DNA of 64,000 nucleotides from Phascolarctos cinereus (lineage: Eukaryota > Chordata > Mammalia > Diprotodontia > Phascolarctidae). This document shows positions 1-11,839 of this stretch, in pieces. A program made the translations under genes and the position numbers. The DNA lies in assembly GCF_002099425.1 (NCBI RefSeq), contig NW_018344125.1, positions 6,443,001-6,507,000 of the forward strand, read 5' to 3'. Each line of letters opens with the position of its first letter. Position 1 is the first letter of the stretch. The notes under the pieces are model-generated. The model was not told where the DNA came from. It made no database searches and was given only the letters and a program-made list of their open reading frames with translations.

Positions 1-29
1 CAAACTCCTTAAGAAAGTCATCTACACTT

Positions 30-200
30 GGTTCTTCAACTTCCTCTCCTCTTACTCTCTTCTAAATCCTATGCAATCTGGCATATGGCTTCATCATTCA
101 ACCGAAACTCATCTTTTGCATCTGACTGCTCCTTTTCAGTTTCCTTTACTAATTCTTCATCCTTGTCATGCCCATTTTCCATGGTTATCCTCAGCAATGT
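30..200 (+). repeat. L2/CR1-type LINE fragment
   Basis: The stretch resembles, by eye, the L2-type LINE at 46.85 kb in this window: both contain a variant of CTGCTCCTTCTCAGTCTCCT followed by a 'cttcatccaggtcac' type segment. It is a short, decayed piece of a reverse-transcriptase region. The small open frame across it is not a host gene. Confidence 0.45.
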
Positions 201-1119
201 ACAGGTAAATGCTTAAGTACTGGCTTCCCAAAAATGAGCTGGTTCAAGCTGACTTCAGCACATCCCTGGCCATTTCTCAATTAATGAACAGTGCTTCATT
301 TTCTAGTTCAAAAATGGGACTGTTAGTTGGTTAGTTAGATCTCTTAATTAGGAAGCAGGCTCACAGTCAGATGCTAAGGGGGAACCCTGAAGTCCAGCAC
401 CATAATCTTAAATAAAATGTCTTGAAGGTGGCAGGTTTTCTTGCCCTCAGGGCTTTGTGTGAAAGAGAGCATAGAGGTGTGTGTGGAGGGCAATGATCTC
501 CTAGTAGGTAGGTATCTCTGGTGGGGTCATTGGGGCTGGGGGAAGTTGATGTTCATCTGCTCCCTGTCAGCTGCCCAAACTCCTGCCTGAATTCAGGGCC
601 TCTGAGAATCAGAATGCTAGAGGTGTAAGAGACCTGAGAACATAAAATGGCAGAGCTGGAAGACACCTAGGAACACTGAATGTCTGAACTGGGAAGGTCC
701 TTATATAATAGAATGTTAGAGCTAGGAGGATCTTTATGTAAGGGTGGAGCTCCACTGATTGCCCCATTCACAAAAGTAATTATCTTTTGTTAAGTAAGAA
801 CACTTCTGATTGCATCAAGCAGTCCTCCAGGGAGTGGAACTCAGACCAAGTATATTGATATAATTTCCTATGATCTATGATTCTGCTGAGCTCAATCAAT
901 AGTACTCTCTTCCCCATCACTCTTCCAGCATCTGGTGCAATGCAGTCTACCTAACCCTGGAGTGAGATCCTCCCTCAGATTTTAATAACAAATGAATAAA
1001 ATAAAAATGCATTTTTTCCCTAATTAGGTAGTCCAGTAGAGCTTAGCCCCCTGCCTGCTAGCTGATTTGGCTCAATTACTAGTTGTATATTGCTTGTTTG
1101 TATATAATTATTTGCATGT
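201..1119. other. No gene seen; old MIR-like relic inside
   Basis: No exon, RNA gene or young repeat was recognised. Around 605-760 there are repeated phrases of the type 'gaatgctagagctgg-agac-cct', typical of decayed MIR/CORE-SINE relics. The rest is ordinary non-coding sequence. Confidence 0.4.
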
Positions 1120-1255
1120 TGACTCCTCTGTTAGATTGTGAGCTCACTGAGGGCAGGAGCTATCTTTTGCCTTTCTTTGTATCCTCAGCCTTAGAACAAT
1201 GCCTGGCATGTAGTAGGAACTTAAAATATTTACTGAACGACTAATTGACTAAAGT
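1120..1255 (+). repeat. L2/CR1-type LINE 3' end
   Basis: It contains the standard 3' terminal phrases of this family: 'ttagattgtgagctc-ctgagggcagg', 'tatcttttgcctttctttgta', and 'tgcctggcatgtagtagg-acttaa'. The same tail recurs at about 29.5, 35.75, 42.8 and 48.0 kb. Confidence 0.6.
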
Positions 1256-1715
1256 GTTGAATCATTTGATGGATATAAAAAGGAAAGGATTAACGAGCAT
1301 TCAAACTGCATTGGTCATGGCCATCACTGGGTCCAAGGATTCTTAACTCAGGTACAAAGTAGGTTTATTCAAACAATTGGGAGCAGGATGGGAGTTTGAG
1401 ACCTTTTTTAGTAGAAGATCCAGTTCAAGGTGGCCAGTCTACCTTTGTTAACTACATCTATTATAAAATCACTGAAGGAAAAAAGTAGTGTCCAGGAAAG
1501 CAATATCAGCTGGTCCAATTCACTGGTTGTCATGGTGACTGGTCCATCTCCAAGGATACCCCCAATCCTGAGTTGCTAGCTCTCATGCAAACTCATTATC
1601 AGGCCTGTGTTATGATCCCCAGATAAAGGGGTGGGGGAAGGAGAAGCTTTTTTCCCCACTTTGCTGTGGACTACCAGATGGGTACAGACATGAATCACTC
1701 AGTTGCACAAACTAA

Positions 1716-1719
<4 letters not shown>
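1256..1719. other. Non-coding, nothing identified
   Basis: No reading frame, splice signals or recognisable repeat family could be supported here. Confidence 0.4.

Positions 1720-1760
<41 letters not shown>
1720..1760. repeat. (CA)n microsatellite
   Basis: About 20 uninterrupted CA dinucleotides. The poly-His/Thr and poly-Cys/Val open frames over it are translations of this repeat and are not genes. Confidence 0.95.
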
Positions 1761-1761
<1 letters not shown>

Positions 1762-2013
1762 CCAGATAGAACGGTAGAGCCAGGGCCAGAGATAGATAAC
1801 ATAGAACCTAACTGCAGAACAGTATGTATAAAAATATATGTAACCCAACTGTAGTTACAAGACAAGTCAGGAGAAGGAACCAAAATGCTATCATGCCAAA
1901 GACTCACTGATCATCTCCTGACAGATGAAAATACTGTCTTGTCTGTTTAAATCACTACCAAATAACAGCTGATAAGCATGCACACATGCAGACATATTGA
2001 AAGAGACAAAGAA

Positions 2014-2332
2014 CCCATTACTATTAAAAACACTAAAGAACAGAGGAATAAATGGAGTCTTCCTTACAATAATAAATAGCATCTACCTAAAACCTTCAGC
2101 AAGCATCACATGTAATAAGGACAGGCTAGAAGCATCTCCAATAAGATTGGGGGTGAAACAAGGATGTCTATTATCACCACTGGTGTTCAATATCATACTG
2201 GAAACATTAGCTTTAGCAATAAGAGAAGAAAAAGAAATTGAAGGTATTAGAATAGGCAAAGAAGAAACAAAGCTATCGCTCTTTGCAGATGGCATGATGA
2301 TATACTTAGAGAATCCTAGAGAATCAAGTTAA
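2014..2332 (+). pseudogene. L1 ORF2 reverse-transcriptase fragment
   Basis: The frame shows typical L1 palm-domain motifs: [20 protein letters not shown] followed about 30 residues later by the catalytic block, here read as FADGMMIY instead of FADDMI. One catalytic aspartate is therefore replaced by glycine. The frame ends at a stop soon after. Retroelement pseudogene, not a host gene. Confidence 0.85.
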
Positions 2333-3195
2333 AAACTACTTGAAATAATAAACAACTTCAGCAAAGTTGCAGGCTATAAAATAAACCCACATAAATCATC
2401 GGCATTTCTATATATTACCAACAAAGCCCAACACCAAGAGACAGAAAGAGAAATTCCATTTAAACTTACTGTAGACATTATAAAATATTTAGGAGTCTAC
2501 CTCCCGAAACAAACCCAGGAACTATATGAACACAATTACAAGACACTTTTCACACAAATAAAGTCAGATCTAAATAACTGGAAAAACGTCAGTTGCTCAT
2601 GGGTAGGCTGAGCTAATATAATAAAAATGACAATTCTACCTAAGCTAATTTACGTATTCAGTGCCATACCAAACTAACAAAAAATTATTTTATAGAGTTA
2701 GAAAAAAATAATAAGAAGATTCATTTGGAAAAACAAAAGGTCCAGAATATCAAGGCAACTAATGAAAAGAAATGCGGGGGAAGGTGGCCTAGCAATTCCA
2801 GATCTTAAATTGTATTATAAAGCAGCAATCATCAAAACTGCTTGGTACTGGCCAAGAAATAGGGATCAGTGGAATAGGTTAAATATGCAAGACACAGTAG
2901 TCAATGACTATAGTAATTTATTATTTGATAAATCCAAAGACCCCACCTTCTGGGATTAAAAACTCTTTGACAAAAACTGCTGAGAAAACTGGAAAAGAGT
3001 ATGGCAGAAACTAGGCATAGATCAAATCTCACACCATATATCAAAGTAAAGTCAAAGTGCATTCATGATTTAGATATATAAAGGCTGATACTGTAAGCAA
3101 ACTGGGAGAGCAAGGAATAGCTAACCTATCAGATTTATGGAGAACAGAAGAATTCATGACCAAACAGGAGATAGAGAACATTACAAAAAAGCAAA

Positions 3196-3897
3196 ATGGA
3201 TAACTTTGATTACATTAAATTGAAAAGTTTTTACACAAACAAAGCCAATGCAACTAAGATTAGAAGGAAAGTAGAAAATTGGGAAAGAATTTTTACAACC
3301 AGTCTCTCTGATAAGGGTCTCATTTCTAAAATATATAGAGAATTAAGTCAAATTTATAAGAATACAAGTCTTTCCTCAATTGATAAATGGTCAAAGGATA
3401 TGAATAGGCAGTTCTCAGATGAAGAAATTAAAGCCATCTATAGTCATATGAAAAAATGCTCTAAATCACTCGTAATTAGAGAAATGCAAATCAAAACAAC
3501 TCTGAGGTACCACATCACACCTATCAGATTGGCCAACATGACAACACAGGAAAATGATACATGCTGGAGAAGATGTGGGAAAATTGGAACACTAATACAT
3601 TGTTGGTGGAGTTGTGAAATGATCCAACCATTTTGGAGAGCAATTTGGAACTATACCCAAAAGGCTACAAAAATGTGCATACCCTTTGACCCAGCAATAG
3701 CACTTCTAGGGCTATATCCCAGAGAGATCATACAAATGGGAAAAGGACCCACGTGTACAAAAATATTTATAGCAGCTCTTTTTGTGGCGGCCAAGAATTG
3801 GAAATTGAGAGGATGCCCATCCATTGGGGAATGGCTGAGCAAGTTGTGGTATATGAATGTAATGGAATACTATTGTGCTATAAGGAATGATGAACAG
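3196..3897 (+). pseudogene. L1 ORF2 C-terminal fragment
   Basis: An open stretch with the familiar L1 ORF2 tail. It includes the 'HITPIRLANM' segment, a Cys/His-containing region (TCWRRCG, HCWWSCEMIQPFW), and 'LWYMNVMEYY'. The reading frame runs into the inserted SINE at 3899, so its last residues are SINE-encoded. No function is retained. Confidence 0.85.
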
Positions 3898-3898
3898 G

Positions 3899-4059
3899 GG
3901 GCAGCTAGGTGGCGCAGTGTATAAAGCACCGTCCCTGGATTCAGGAGGACCTGAGTTCAAATCCGGCCTCAGACACATAACACTTTCTAGCTGTGTGACC
4001 CAGGGCAAGTCACTTAACCCCATTGCCTAGCCAAAAAAGAAAAAAGGAAAAAGAAAAGA
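3899..4059 (+). mobile_element. WSINE1/MAR1-type SINE inside L1
   Basis: It has the 5' GGGGCAGCTAGGTGGCGCAG head, the core with CTAGCTGTGTGACCCAGGGC, and an A-rich tail. A perfect 13-bp target-site duplication, AATGATGAACAGG, flanks it (3886-3898 and 4060-4072). The SINE is younger than its L1 host. Confidence 0.95.
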
Positions 4060-4559
4060 AATGATGAACAGGCTGACTTCAGAAAAACCTGGAAAGACTT
4101 GTATGGTCTGATGCTGAGTGAAGTGAGCAGAACCAGGAGAGCGTTGCACACAATAACAGCCACATTGTGCGATGACTAATATTGATAAACTTAACCCTTC
4201 TCAGTAATACAACGATCTAAGACATCTCCAAAGGCCTCGTGATGGAAAATGCTAACCATAAAGAAGAAAGAACTATGAAATTTGAATGCAGATTGAAGCA
4301 TACCATTTGCTATTTTTTTTCTTCTGTTGTGTTTTGTTTCCTCTTTCTGGTGGTTCCCCCTATTGGTTCTAATTCTTACAACATCACTAATGTGAAAATA
4401 TGTTTAATGGGAATGTATATGCATAGCCTTTATCAGATTGCATGATGTCTTGGGGAGGGAAGGGGAGTGAGGGGGAGAAAAATTTTAAACGCAAAAGCAT
4501 ATGGAAGTGATTATTGATAAATTAAAATAAATTACTTTTTTAAAAAAAGAGACAGAGAA

Positions 4560-4719
4560 AGAGAAATATAGAAACTGACTGCAGAAGAGGATGTAAACAG
4601 GCTGTGGCTGATGAGACAGGAGAAATGAACAAACTCGCCATCCACCATTCCAGTCAAAGACTCACTCACTGATCACCACTTAGCCAGATACCAATAAATC
4701 TATCCTTAGCCCAAATACT
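4560..4719. other. Non-coding; weak similarity to 1.80-1.94 kb
   Basis: Contains phrases shared with the far side of the L1, such as 'ctgcagaa', 'caggagaa' and 'caaagactcactgatca'. This may be an old direct repeat that flanked the L1 target. No gene seen. Confidence 0.35.
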
Positions 4720-4752
4720 GGGGCAGCTAGGTGGCACTACTGGGCCTAGAGT
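4720..4752 (+). mobile_element. SINE (MAR1 type), left part, split by an ERV
   Basis: The head of a CORE-SINE (GGGGCAGCTAGGTGGCAC...) breaks at GAGT. The sequence resumes after the ERV at 11840 with GAGTCAGGAAGACC, in the correct SINE order. The retrovirus therefore integrated into this SINE. Confidence 0.9.
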
Positions 4753-5240
4753 TGATGGGGTATGGGCTCTGGATCCCCCCTTTGAACTTTCCCACAAATT
4801 TTAGGAACCCAGCCCCTGAACCCAGATCCCTGGCTTTCATATGAGGCGTTGGCTCATCCCAGTATAATCTTTTCAACTGTCCTTTCACTGTGGCCCCTAT
4901 CCAGCCCAACCTTCAATTCTCTGTTACCTCTAACCCAGCCCAACTTTCAATTCAGTTACCTCTGACCCAGCCCAGCCCTTCATCTGCTGTTACTTCTAGA
5001 CCACCTCAAGCTATTTGCCACTCCTTGATCCCATCCAAATCTTCCCACAATCTTTTTCCCTATAAAAAGGTCAGATTTCTACCAAATGCTCAGATTCCCA
5101 AAATCCCACCTGCTTCTATTGGTGATACAATAAACCTTGTCTTTGACTGAAAGAAGGCTGGAGTGGTCGAATTCTTTCCAGGCGGACTCATGCCTTTTGC
5201 TCTTGAATTTCACCGTTCCCAGCACCCCTAGACTACAACA
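4753..5240 (+). repeat. 5' LTR of the class I ERV
   Basis: It begins TGATGG and ends ACA. It contains a TATA-like CTATAAAAAGG near 5060 and an AATAAA-type signal near 5130. It matches the 3' LTR at 11368-11839 along most of its length, least well in the middle. Confidence 0.92.
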
Positions 5241-5242
5241 TA

Positions 5243-5260
5243 TGGTTCCCTGACAGCAAA
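5243..5260 (+). other. ERV primer-binding site, tRNA-Glu type
   Basis: TGGTTCCCTGAC starts 2 bases after the LTR. This matches the complement of the 3' end of tRNA-Glu for its first 12 positions. Use of tRNA-Glu is known from the HERV-E-like branch of class I ERVs. Confidence 0.75.
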
Positions 5261-6834
5261 ACTGCCTAACCTCAAGTCCTTCTCTTGCCAAGACCAGAAG
5301 GTATGTAAGCCTCCCCCCTCTCTCCCTATCCCTTTCTTGTTCTGCAGTCAGGGTCACTCTCTAAGAAAGCTTGGAGATGCTTTTTGGACCTGCTGCTCTC
5401 AGGTTCCATTCTCTGTCGGACAGAGGCTAGCACTCAGCCTGATGCTCTCGGGCTCTTGGTCCAGCGGTTCGGTTCAAGGCCATCAACCTAGGCACACCTT
5501 CTGCAGCATAGAGGACAGACACCTTATGTAGAAGCATATGACCAATTCTCTCAATTCTCTTGGATGCCAGAGAATTGGGAAAACAATAGGGTTTTTTTGG
5601 GTTTTTTTTTTTTGGTTTGTTTCCCCAGGCTTACTCTGGGATCCTCCTTTACAGAGAGACTCCAGCCCCTACACCTGTCATGGGTCAATCCTTTTCAATT
5701 CCCAAAAATTTGCCTTTGGGTTGTCTTTTATAAAATTGGAAAAAGTTTAGTTTCTCTAAAGAACTTAGGCTTGTGTTCTTTTGCAACATAGTTTGGCCTC
5801 AGTATCACCTGTAGGACCAAGACACATGGACCATTTTTGGCTCTTTACAATACAATACTCTTTTATAGCTAGATTAATACTGTTGCCAAGAAGGGAAACA
5901 GATGGAAATAAACTACATAATGGCCTTCGTTGAACTCTCTCGGGACCCCGTTCTCAGAAAAGATTGTAAGATACTGGTACCTAAAGCCACTCCACAAAAG
6001 GGGCACAGGGGTCAACTGGACATTTTAGATGACCCTCTTCTTGTGGCCCCCAGGACTTCACCCCTCCCTTCCTGGCTTCCGTTCCCACCACCTCTCCTGC
6101 TCCTATCCCCACCTTGTTCTCCCCTGCTTCCTCCTGCTGCTCCTGCTTTCCCTAACCTTTCCCCTATTTACGCCCCACCCCCTACCTTGGCTAACCCCTC
6201 TTTTCCCTTGCTTTCCTTCCCTTCTCCTCTGGCCCATCCCTTCTCGTTTCCTGCCACATTCTCCTTCCTCTCTCCTCTGATCCCCTCCTTTTTGCCCTAC
6301 CCCACATCTCCTCTCATCTCTCCCCCTCTGGTGCCAGCTGATCTCTTCCCTTGCCCGTCGGATCCTCTGGCCTTGCAGTCTAATCCAGTACAGCCAGCAC
6401 TCCCCAGCCCTCCCTCACAAGAAGTGGGACTTCCTATCTCCCTTCCTCCCACCCCACCCCCTTTCCACAGCGCCTTCAGAGCTTTTTCCTCTAAGGGAAG
6501 CAGCTGCCTTGCCTAGTGGGTCAATTAAGAGTCCATGTTCCATTCTCCATTTCAGATCTCACTCTGGTTAAAGAGAAACTGAGGAGATATTCTGAAGATT
6601 CCACTAAATTTACTGAGGGCTTTAGGGATGTATCTCTTCAATTCGAACTTTCTTGGGGTGACTTGCATATCCTCTTCTCCACCTGTTGTACCACTGAGGA
6701 GAAGAGGAAAATCTGAGAACAAGTCCCAAAATTTGGGGATTGTTTGGCTAGCTCTGACCCCATGAAATACTCCCTGGGAATGGCTGCTGTTCCCATTAGT
6801 GATCCAGGATGGGATTAGCAGAAGAGTGAGGGTA

Positions 6835-6984
6835 GGGGCAGCTGGGTGGCACAGTGGATAGAACACTGGCCCTGGAGTCAGGGTGACCTGAGTTCAAATC
6901 TGGCCTCACACACATGATACCCACTAGCTGTGTGACCCTAGGCAAGTCACTTAACTCTCATTGCCTTGCAAAAAAAAAATTGAG
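6835..6984 (+). mobile_element. WSINE1/MAR1-type SINE inside the ERV
   Basis: It has a full head and core and an A tail. A long target-site duplication of about 20 bp (GCAGAAGAGTGAGGGTAGGG at 6818 and again at 6985) flanks it. The insertion postdates the ERV. Confidence 0.93.
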
Positions 6985-7166
6985 GCAGAAGAGTGAGGGT
7001 AGGGGAAAGAGAGACCATATGGTGATTTGCCTGTTAGAAGGCCTAAGAATGGAATTTTAGAAGCAAATAAATTTTCAAAAAATTAAGGAAATTACTCAGA
7101 GAGGAAAGGAAAACCTTGCCCTTTTCCAGTACTGTCTGGTAAAAGCTATTAAGAAGTACATGAGGG

Positions 7167-7537
7167 TAGGATTTTGCTCAAGGAGGGAATAACATACACA
7201 ATTTGGTACGGAAATCTATCTCACCCTACATGAAAATAAGGGGGGAAGGGGACAAGAGAGCAGGGGGTTGATAGAGGGGAGTGGGAGGGGATAATCAGAA
7301 GCAAACACTTCTGAGGAGGGAGAGGGTCAAAAGAAAGAATGGAATAAATGGGGGGTGGGATAGGATGAAGGGAAATATACTTAGTTTTTCACAACAGGAC
7401 TACTATGGAAGTGTTTTGCATGACTACACATTTATAACCTGAATTGAGTTGCTTGCCTTTTCAATGAAGGTGGGTGGGGAGGGAGGAAGGGAGAAAATTT
7501 GTAACCCAAAGTTTTAAAAACACATGTTAAAAAAAAA
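7167..7537 (+). mobile_element. L1/HAL1 3' end inside the ERV
   Basis: This is the reverse complement counterpart of the HAL1 3' UTR at 21.48-21.85 kb, with shared phrases around 'tttttcacaacagga' and 'gttgcttgcctttt', and it ends in an A run. The target-site duplication is AAGTACATGAGGG at 7154-7166 and 7538-7550. It is heavily 5'-truncated. Confidence 0.88.
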
Positions 7538-7549
7538 AAGTACATGAGG

Positions 7550-7706
7550 GGCAGCCAGGTGGCACAGTAGATACAGCTCCGGCCTTGGAGTCAGGAGGAC
7601 CTGAGTTCAAATCCGGCCTCAGACACATATCACTTACTAGCTGTGTGATCCTGGGCAAGTCACTTAACCCTGATTGCCTTACCAAAAAGCAAAAAAAAAA
7701 AAAAAG
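7550..7706 (+). mobile_element. WSINE1/MAR1-type SINE next to the LINE end
   Basis: A complete SINE with a long A tail. Its flanks (AAAGTACATGAGG at 7537 and AAAGTACACGAAT at 7707) show that it reused the target duplicated by the LINE insertion just before it. It is the youngest of the three stacked events here. Confidence 0.9.
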
Positions 7707-8279
7707 AAAGTACACGAATGTAGAACCTGACTCTATAGAAGAGGCAGCAATCCTTGGCATGTATTTCATTATTTCGTTAATCAATCTGCCCCAGATATTA
7801 GGAGGAAACTGCAGAAATTAGCAATGGGACCCCAAACACCTCAGGCCCAATTACTGGAGATGGCTTTTGGAGTCTTTAATAACAGAGACCTAGTTGCAGC
7901 AGAGGAGAGAGAAGGCAGAGAAAGGGCTAGAGACAGAGAACACGCTCAATTCTTTGCTGCTACGGCCAGGAATAGACCTGATGACACTCCTGGGAAACTT
8001 GTTTTTGATGCCACAAAGAGGGCCATTGATCCATGGATTGTCCCTCCAGGGTGCCCCCCAGGAGGAAGTCCCCAGGACCAATCCCCCAGGACCAATGCCT
8101 CCAGGACTGTGCCTAAGATGTGACCAGGAGGGATATTGGAGGAAGGATTGTCCTCGAGGTTAGAAAAATGATAGAGCTGCCTCTATCTCAAGATTGGGAA
8201 TGATGGGAGAGCCTGTGCTTGGCAGTGCTCCTACTTTCTCCATTTCTGTTGCCTAGCCCTGGGCAAAAATCAACAGCAA

Positions 8280-10890
8280 AGGTAAGGTGCACCCGCTTTA
8301 TCATGGCTACATTCTCTCTTTTAACCAACTACTCTGGCCCTACTCACCCTCGACCCATCGAGTCATAGGCATCAAAGGGAAAATTAAGGGATGTCACAAG
8401 ACATACCCCCTCCCCTGCCTGTTTGAGGATCTGTCGTTTGAACACTTCTTCATTATGCTCTCCTCTTTCCCTGCCCCCTTGTTGAGAAGGGACCTGATGG
8501 TGAAATTGGGAAGACAATTTTCTCTAGTTTAGCCTCCCATCTCCCCTTTTCCTCTGTTCACCAGGCCTCCCTGTGTTCCTCCAGAAGTGTGGGAGACAGT
8601 TGTGCCAATTGTTTGGGATCAGGGAATTCCTGGGTAAGCTACTCATGCCACCCCAGCCCTTTGCCTTGGTGACCCTAATGTGCTCGCCCATTGCCACCAA
8701 TATCCAATTAAGCCCAAGGCCTGGAAAGGACTACAACCATTAACTGAAAAATTCCTTAAATATAAAATTCTGGTCCCTTGCCAGTCCCTATGTAACACCT
8801 CTATCCTTCCCATAAAAAAAAAAACAACAACAAAAAGCCTAATGGAGAATACCAAATGGTTCAAGATCTCACGGCTGTTAATAAAGCTGTTATTCCCACA
8901 TACCCCATAGTCCCTAATCCATATACTATACCTACTCAGATCCCTGGGGGTACCCAATGGTTCTCCACCCTGGATCTCAAAGATGCCTTTTTCTGTATAC
9001 CTCTCCACACAGACTCACAATTTATTTTCTCCTTTGAATGAACACTCCCTGGGAAATCAAGTCCACCTCAGCTAGCATGGCCAGTCTTGCCCCAAGGGTT
9101 TCAGGTTAGCTCCCATTTATTTGGCAGGCTTTGGGAAGAGATTTAAGGTACCTGGAACTAGCAAACAGTAGCTTAATTCAGTCTGCGGATGATATTCTCG
9201 CTTGTAGCCCCACCTGGGAGGCTTCTTTGGCTATTGCCACAGGAGCTCTTAATTTCTTACTTTCTTTTTTTTGCTTTTAGGCAATTGGGGTTAAGTGACT
9301 TGCCCAGGGTCACACAGCTAGCAAGTGTCAAGTGTTTGGTCTGAGGCCAGATTTGAACTCAGGTCCTCCTGACTTCAGGGCTGGTGCTCTATCCACACTG
9401 TGCCACCTAGCTGCCCCAGGAGCTCTTAATTTCTTGGGCACTCAAGGCTATAGCATCTCTTTGAACAAAGTCCAGATAGCATGCCAGTCTGTAAAGTGGC
9501 TGGGCCATGAACTAACCTCCACCTCTCACTCCTTTACCTCAGAGAGGAAAAGGGCAATCCTGTCTACCTTGTTCCAGCCTCTAAAAAAAAAAAACCCAAA
9601 ACAACTTCACACTTTTCTAGGCATAGCTGGATTTTGTAGACTCTGGATCCCTAATTTTGGTCTTACTGCTAAGCTCCTTTAAGACTCCACTCAAGGCCCT
9701 GACTCACTCTCCTCTACAGAGGAGACCCGACCAGGCTAAAGCTTTTGAGAACTCTGAAAACTAAATTAACCATCACTCCAACATTAGCTCTACCCAATCT
9801 GGACAAACCTTTCACTCTATATGTTGATGAAAGGAGAAGACAGGCTTTGGGAGTCCTAACCCAGTTCTTAGGACCTGACCCCAGGCTGGTTACCTATTCT
9901 CAAAACAATTAGACACTGTGGCTGCTGAATGGCCTTCATGTCTCCAGGCAGTGCTGACTCCCCACCAAGTTCAGAGCATCCTGGAAGCAAAGGATCATCA
10001 GTGGTTGGCTAATGGCAGGCTCATCAAGTAGTAAGCCTTGCTCTTAGATACCCTTGACCTAATTCTTTGGGTGTGTCACATACTCAATCTGGTAACCCTC
10101 CTCCTCCCAGACAGTACACTCAGATGCCCTGGTTCATGATTATGAGAAGACCTTGGATTGCATTCATGCCAGTCAATCTAATCTAAGAAATTCTCCTCTT
10201 CCAAACCCCAAAGCAGTATGGTACACAGGTAGGTCAAATTTTATTGAACAAGGAGTTAGGAAAGCTGGGTATGTAGTAGTCAGCCTCCACCGTACCATGG
10301 AGGCTAAACCCCTGCCCCCCGGGACCTCGGCCCAGAAGGGAGAATTAATAGCACTCACCAGCCCTAGAGCTAGGGGAAATAAAAGTAAATCTTTTTACTG
10401 ACTCAAAATATGCTTTCCATGTTCTGCATGCCCATGGAGCAATTTGGAAAGAAAGAGGATGTCTGACAGCAAAAAACTCCCCTATCAAACATGCCCAGGA
10501 GATTTCACATCTCCTCCAAGCTGTTCAAAAGCTGTCCAAGATAGCTGTTATTTTTTTGCAAAGGCCACCAGAAAGGGGAAACAGATGAGGCCATGGGAAA
10601 TCACATGGCAGACACTGCAGCAAGGAATGGTGTCACCAGCTAACTATATTGGCTCTTTTATTCCCACAGCGCCCCAATCCCTTCACACCTTCCTACATGT
10701 AACCCCCAAGAACAGGCCCTTGCTAAAAGGGATGCTCTCTTTCCCCCTCTGGGTGGTTTCAGACACCCTCAGACCAACTCCTTATCCCACAGGAAAGCCA
10801 GTGGAAGCTTCTTTTTGGTTTACACAAGGCCACATACCTGGGGAAGAATGCCCTCCAGTCTCTGATAAAGCCTATTTTTACTGGTAGCAG
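8280..10890 (+). pseudogene. ERV pol region (fossil)
   Basis: Readable parts, in order: a protease-like stretch (from about 8290), reverse-transcriptase pieces typical of gammaretroviruses (KFLKYKILVPCQS near 8750; VQDLTAVNKAVIPTYPIVPN and STLDLKDAFFCIPLH near 8860-9010), and an RNase H stretch (WYTGRSNF and AGTSAQKGELIALT-like sequence near 10220-10350). An integrase-like end follows. The region is in pieces and holds a SINE at 9259-9417. Confidence 0.85.
9259..9417 (-). mobile_element. WSINE1/MAR1-type SINE inside ERV pol
   Basis: An antisense SINE flanked by a perfect 18-bp duplication, AGGAGCTCTTAATTTCTT (9241-9258 and 9418-9435). Confidence 0.95.
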
Positions 10891-11049
10891 GCTAGGACAA
10901 GTCTGTCCGGCTTGCCCAACTTGTACCCAGAGACTCTGGAATATACCTGTGAATCCTTGGGGAAACTCAAGCTATTGTTTAGAAGGCCTCTGCCCCCTCC
11001 ACAGGACAAGTGGATAAAAAGAAATCATACATGCTCTTTTCCTTTTATA

Positions 11050-11300
11050 TTTTGGCCTTGCCATAGCCATCTTTAATTCCTTCCAGATAAACTGCCTTTT
11101 CTCTATACTCCTTTTATGCCTACTTGGTCCTTGTTTGCTTAACCTCCTTGTCAGGTTTGTCTCCTCCAGGGTCTGAGCCATCAGCTTCCAGATGATTGCT
11201 CAGGCTATATACCAACTTCTGACCAAGTTCAAGGTCTCTAGCCCACTGGACCTGGCATCAGCCAGGTTCCAAAGTCTGACCCCTTGAATGGGACCCTGTG
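11050..11300 (+). pseudogene. ERV env remnant (transmembrane end, fossil)
   Basis: A hydrophobic run followed by GPCLLNLLVRFVSSRV resembles the membrane anchor and start of the cytoplasmic tail of gammaretroviral Env. Only this short end is recognisable between pol and the 3' LTR. Confidence 0.65.
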
Positions 11301-11354
11301 AGGAAGGGGCACCTCTATGTCCCTTGCCAGTAGAACAATATGGGTCCCATTTGT

Positions 11355-11367
11355 TTGAGGAGGGGAA
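11355..11367 (+). other. ERV polypurine tract
   Basis: A purine run, GAGGAGGGGAA, lies directly before the 3' LTR. It is the usual plus-strand priming site. Confidence 0.8.
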
Positions 11368-11839
11368 TGATGGAGTATGGGCTCTAGACCCCCCTCTTTG
11401 AATTTTCCCACAAATTTCAGGAACCCAGCCCCTGAACCCAGATCCCTGGCTTTCGCCTGAGGCATTGGCTCATCCCAGTATAATCTTTTCAACTGTTCTT
11501 TCACTGTGGCCCCAATCCAGCCTAACCTTCACTTCTCTGCTACCTCTGACAGTAGCCCAGGCCTACCCTTAATCCCATCTAGACCCCTTATCTGTTACCT
11601 CCAGGTCACCCTGTGATATTTGCTACTCCTTGATCCCATCCAAATCTTCTCACAATCTTTTTCCCTATAAAAAGGTCAGTCTTACCCTCATTAAATTGTG
11701 CAGATTCCTAAAATCCACGCTCCCTTCTATAAGCCTTATCTCTGACTGAAAGAAGGCTTGAGTTGTAGAATTCTTTCCAGGCAGACTGGTGCTTTTTGCC
11801 CTTGAATTTCAGGGTTCCAAGCACCCCTACACCATAACA
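11368..11839 (+). repeat. 3' LTR of the class I ERV
   Basis: It starts TGATGG and ends ACA like the 5' LTR, and shares its TATA-like CTATAAAAAGG. It is followed by the GAGT target duplication and then the rest of the interrupted SINE. Confidence 0.92.

Larger units (their letters stand above)
2014..4545 (+). mobile_element. L1 LINE, 5'-truncated, with a SINE inside
   Basis: The element covers the reverse-transcriptase part of ORF2 to the 3' end and an A-rich tail. It is flanked by a probable 14-bp target-site duplication, AAAGAGACAAAGAA at 2000-2013 and AAAGAGACAGAGAA at 4546-4559 (one mismatch). A SINE interrupts it at 3899-4059. ORF2 survives as several separate open stretches, so it cannot move on its own. 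Its 3' half is collinear with the L1 at 21.05-25.15 kb and with the older L1 at 43.1-45.4 kb. Confidence 0.88.
5900..8165 (+). pseudogene. ERV gag region (fossil)
   Basis: A proline-rich stretch (about 6030-6510) like the matrix/p12 region of gammaretroviral gag is followed by capsid-like sequence. A single nucleocapsid zinc knuckle (CLRCDQEGYWRKDC) lies near 8110-8155. A SINE, a LINE 3' end and another SINE have landed within it. Broken; no host role is indicated. Confidence 0.8.
4753..11839 (+). mobile_element. Endogenous retrovirus, class I (gammaretrovirus-like), broken
   Basis: A fossil provirus with two LTRs, a tRNA-Glu-type primer-binding site, a gag region, a pol region, a short env remnant and a polypurine tract. 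A 4-bp target-site duplication, GAGT, flanks it (4749-4752 and 11840-11843), as expected for this class. The two LTRs differ clearly by eye, with a poorly aligning centre, so the insertion is old, probably tens of millions of years. The interior has many breaks and later insertions: three SINEs and one LINE 3' end. It cannot make virus. Confidence 0.9.

Noticed and set aside
1795-4700. Direct repeats flanking the first L1 as evidence of an LTR element
   Set aside because: The shared phrases are short and decayed, and the sequence between them is a clear L1 with its own target duplication.
5902-6516. A 204-residue proline-rich host protein
   Set aside because: It lies after the LTR and primer-binding site and before the zinc knuckle of the ERV, so it belongs to the gag region.
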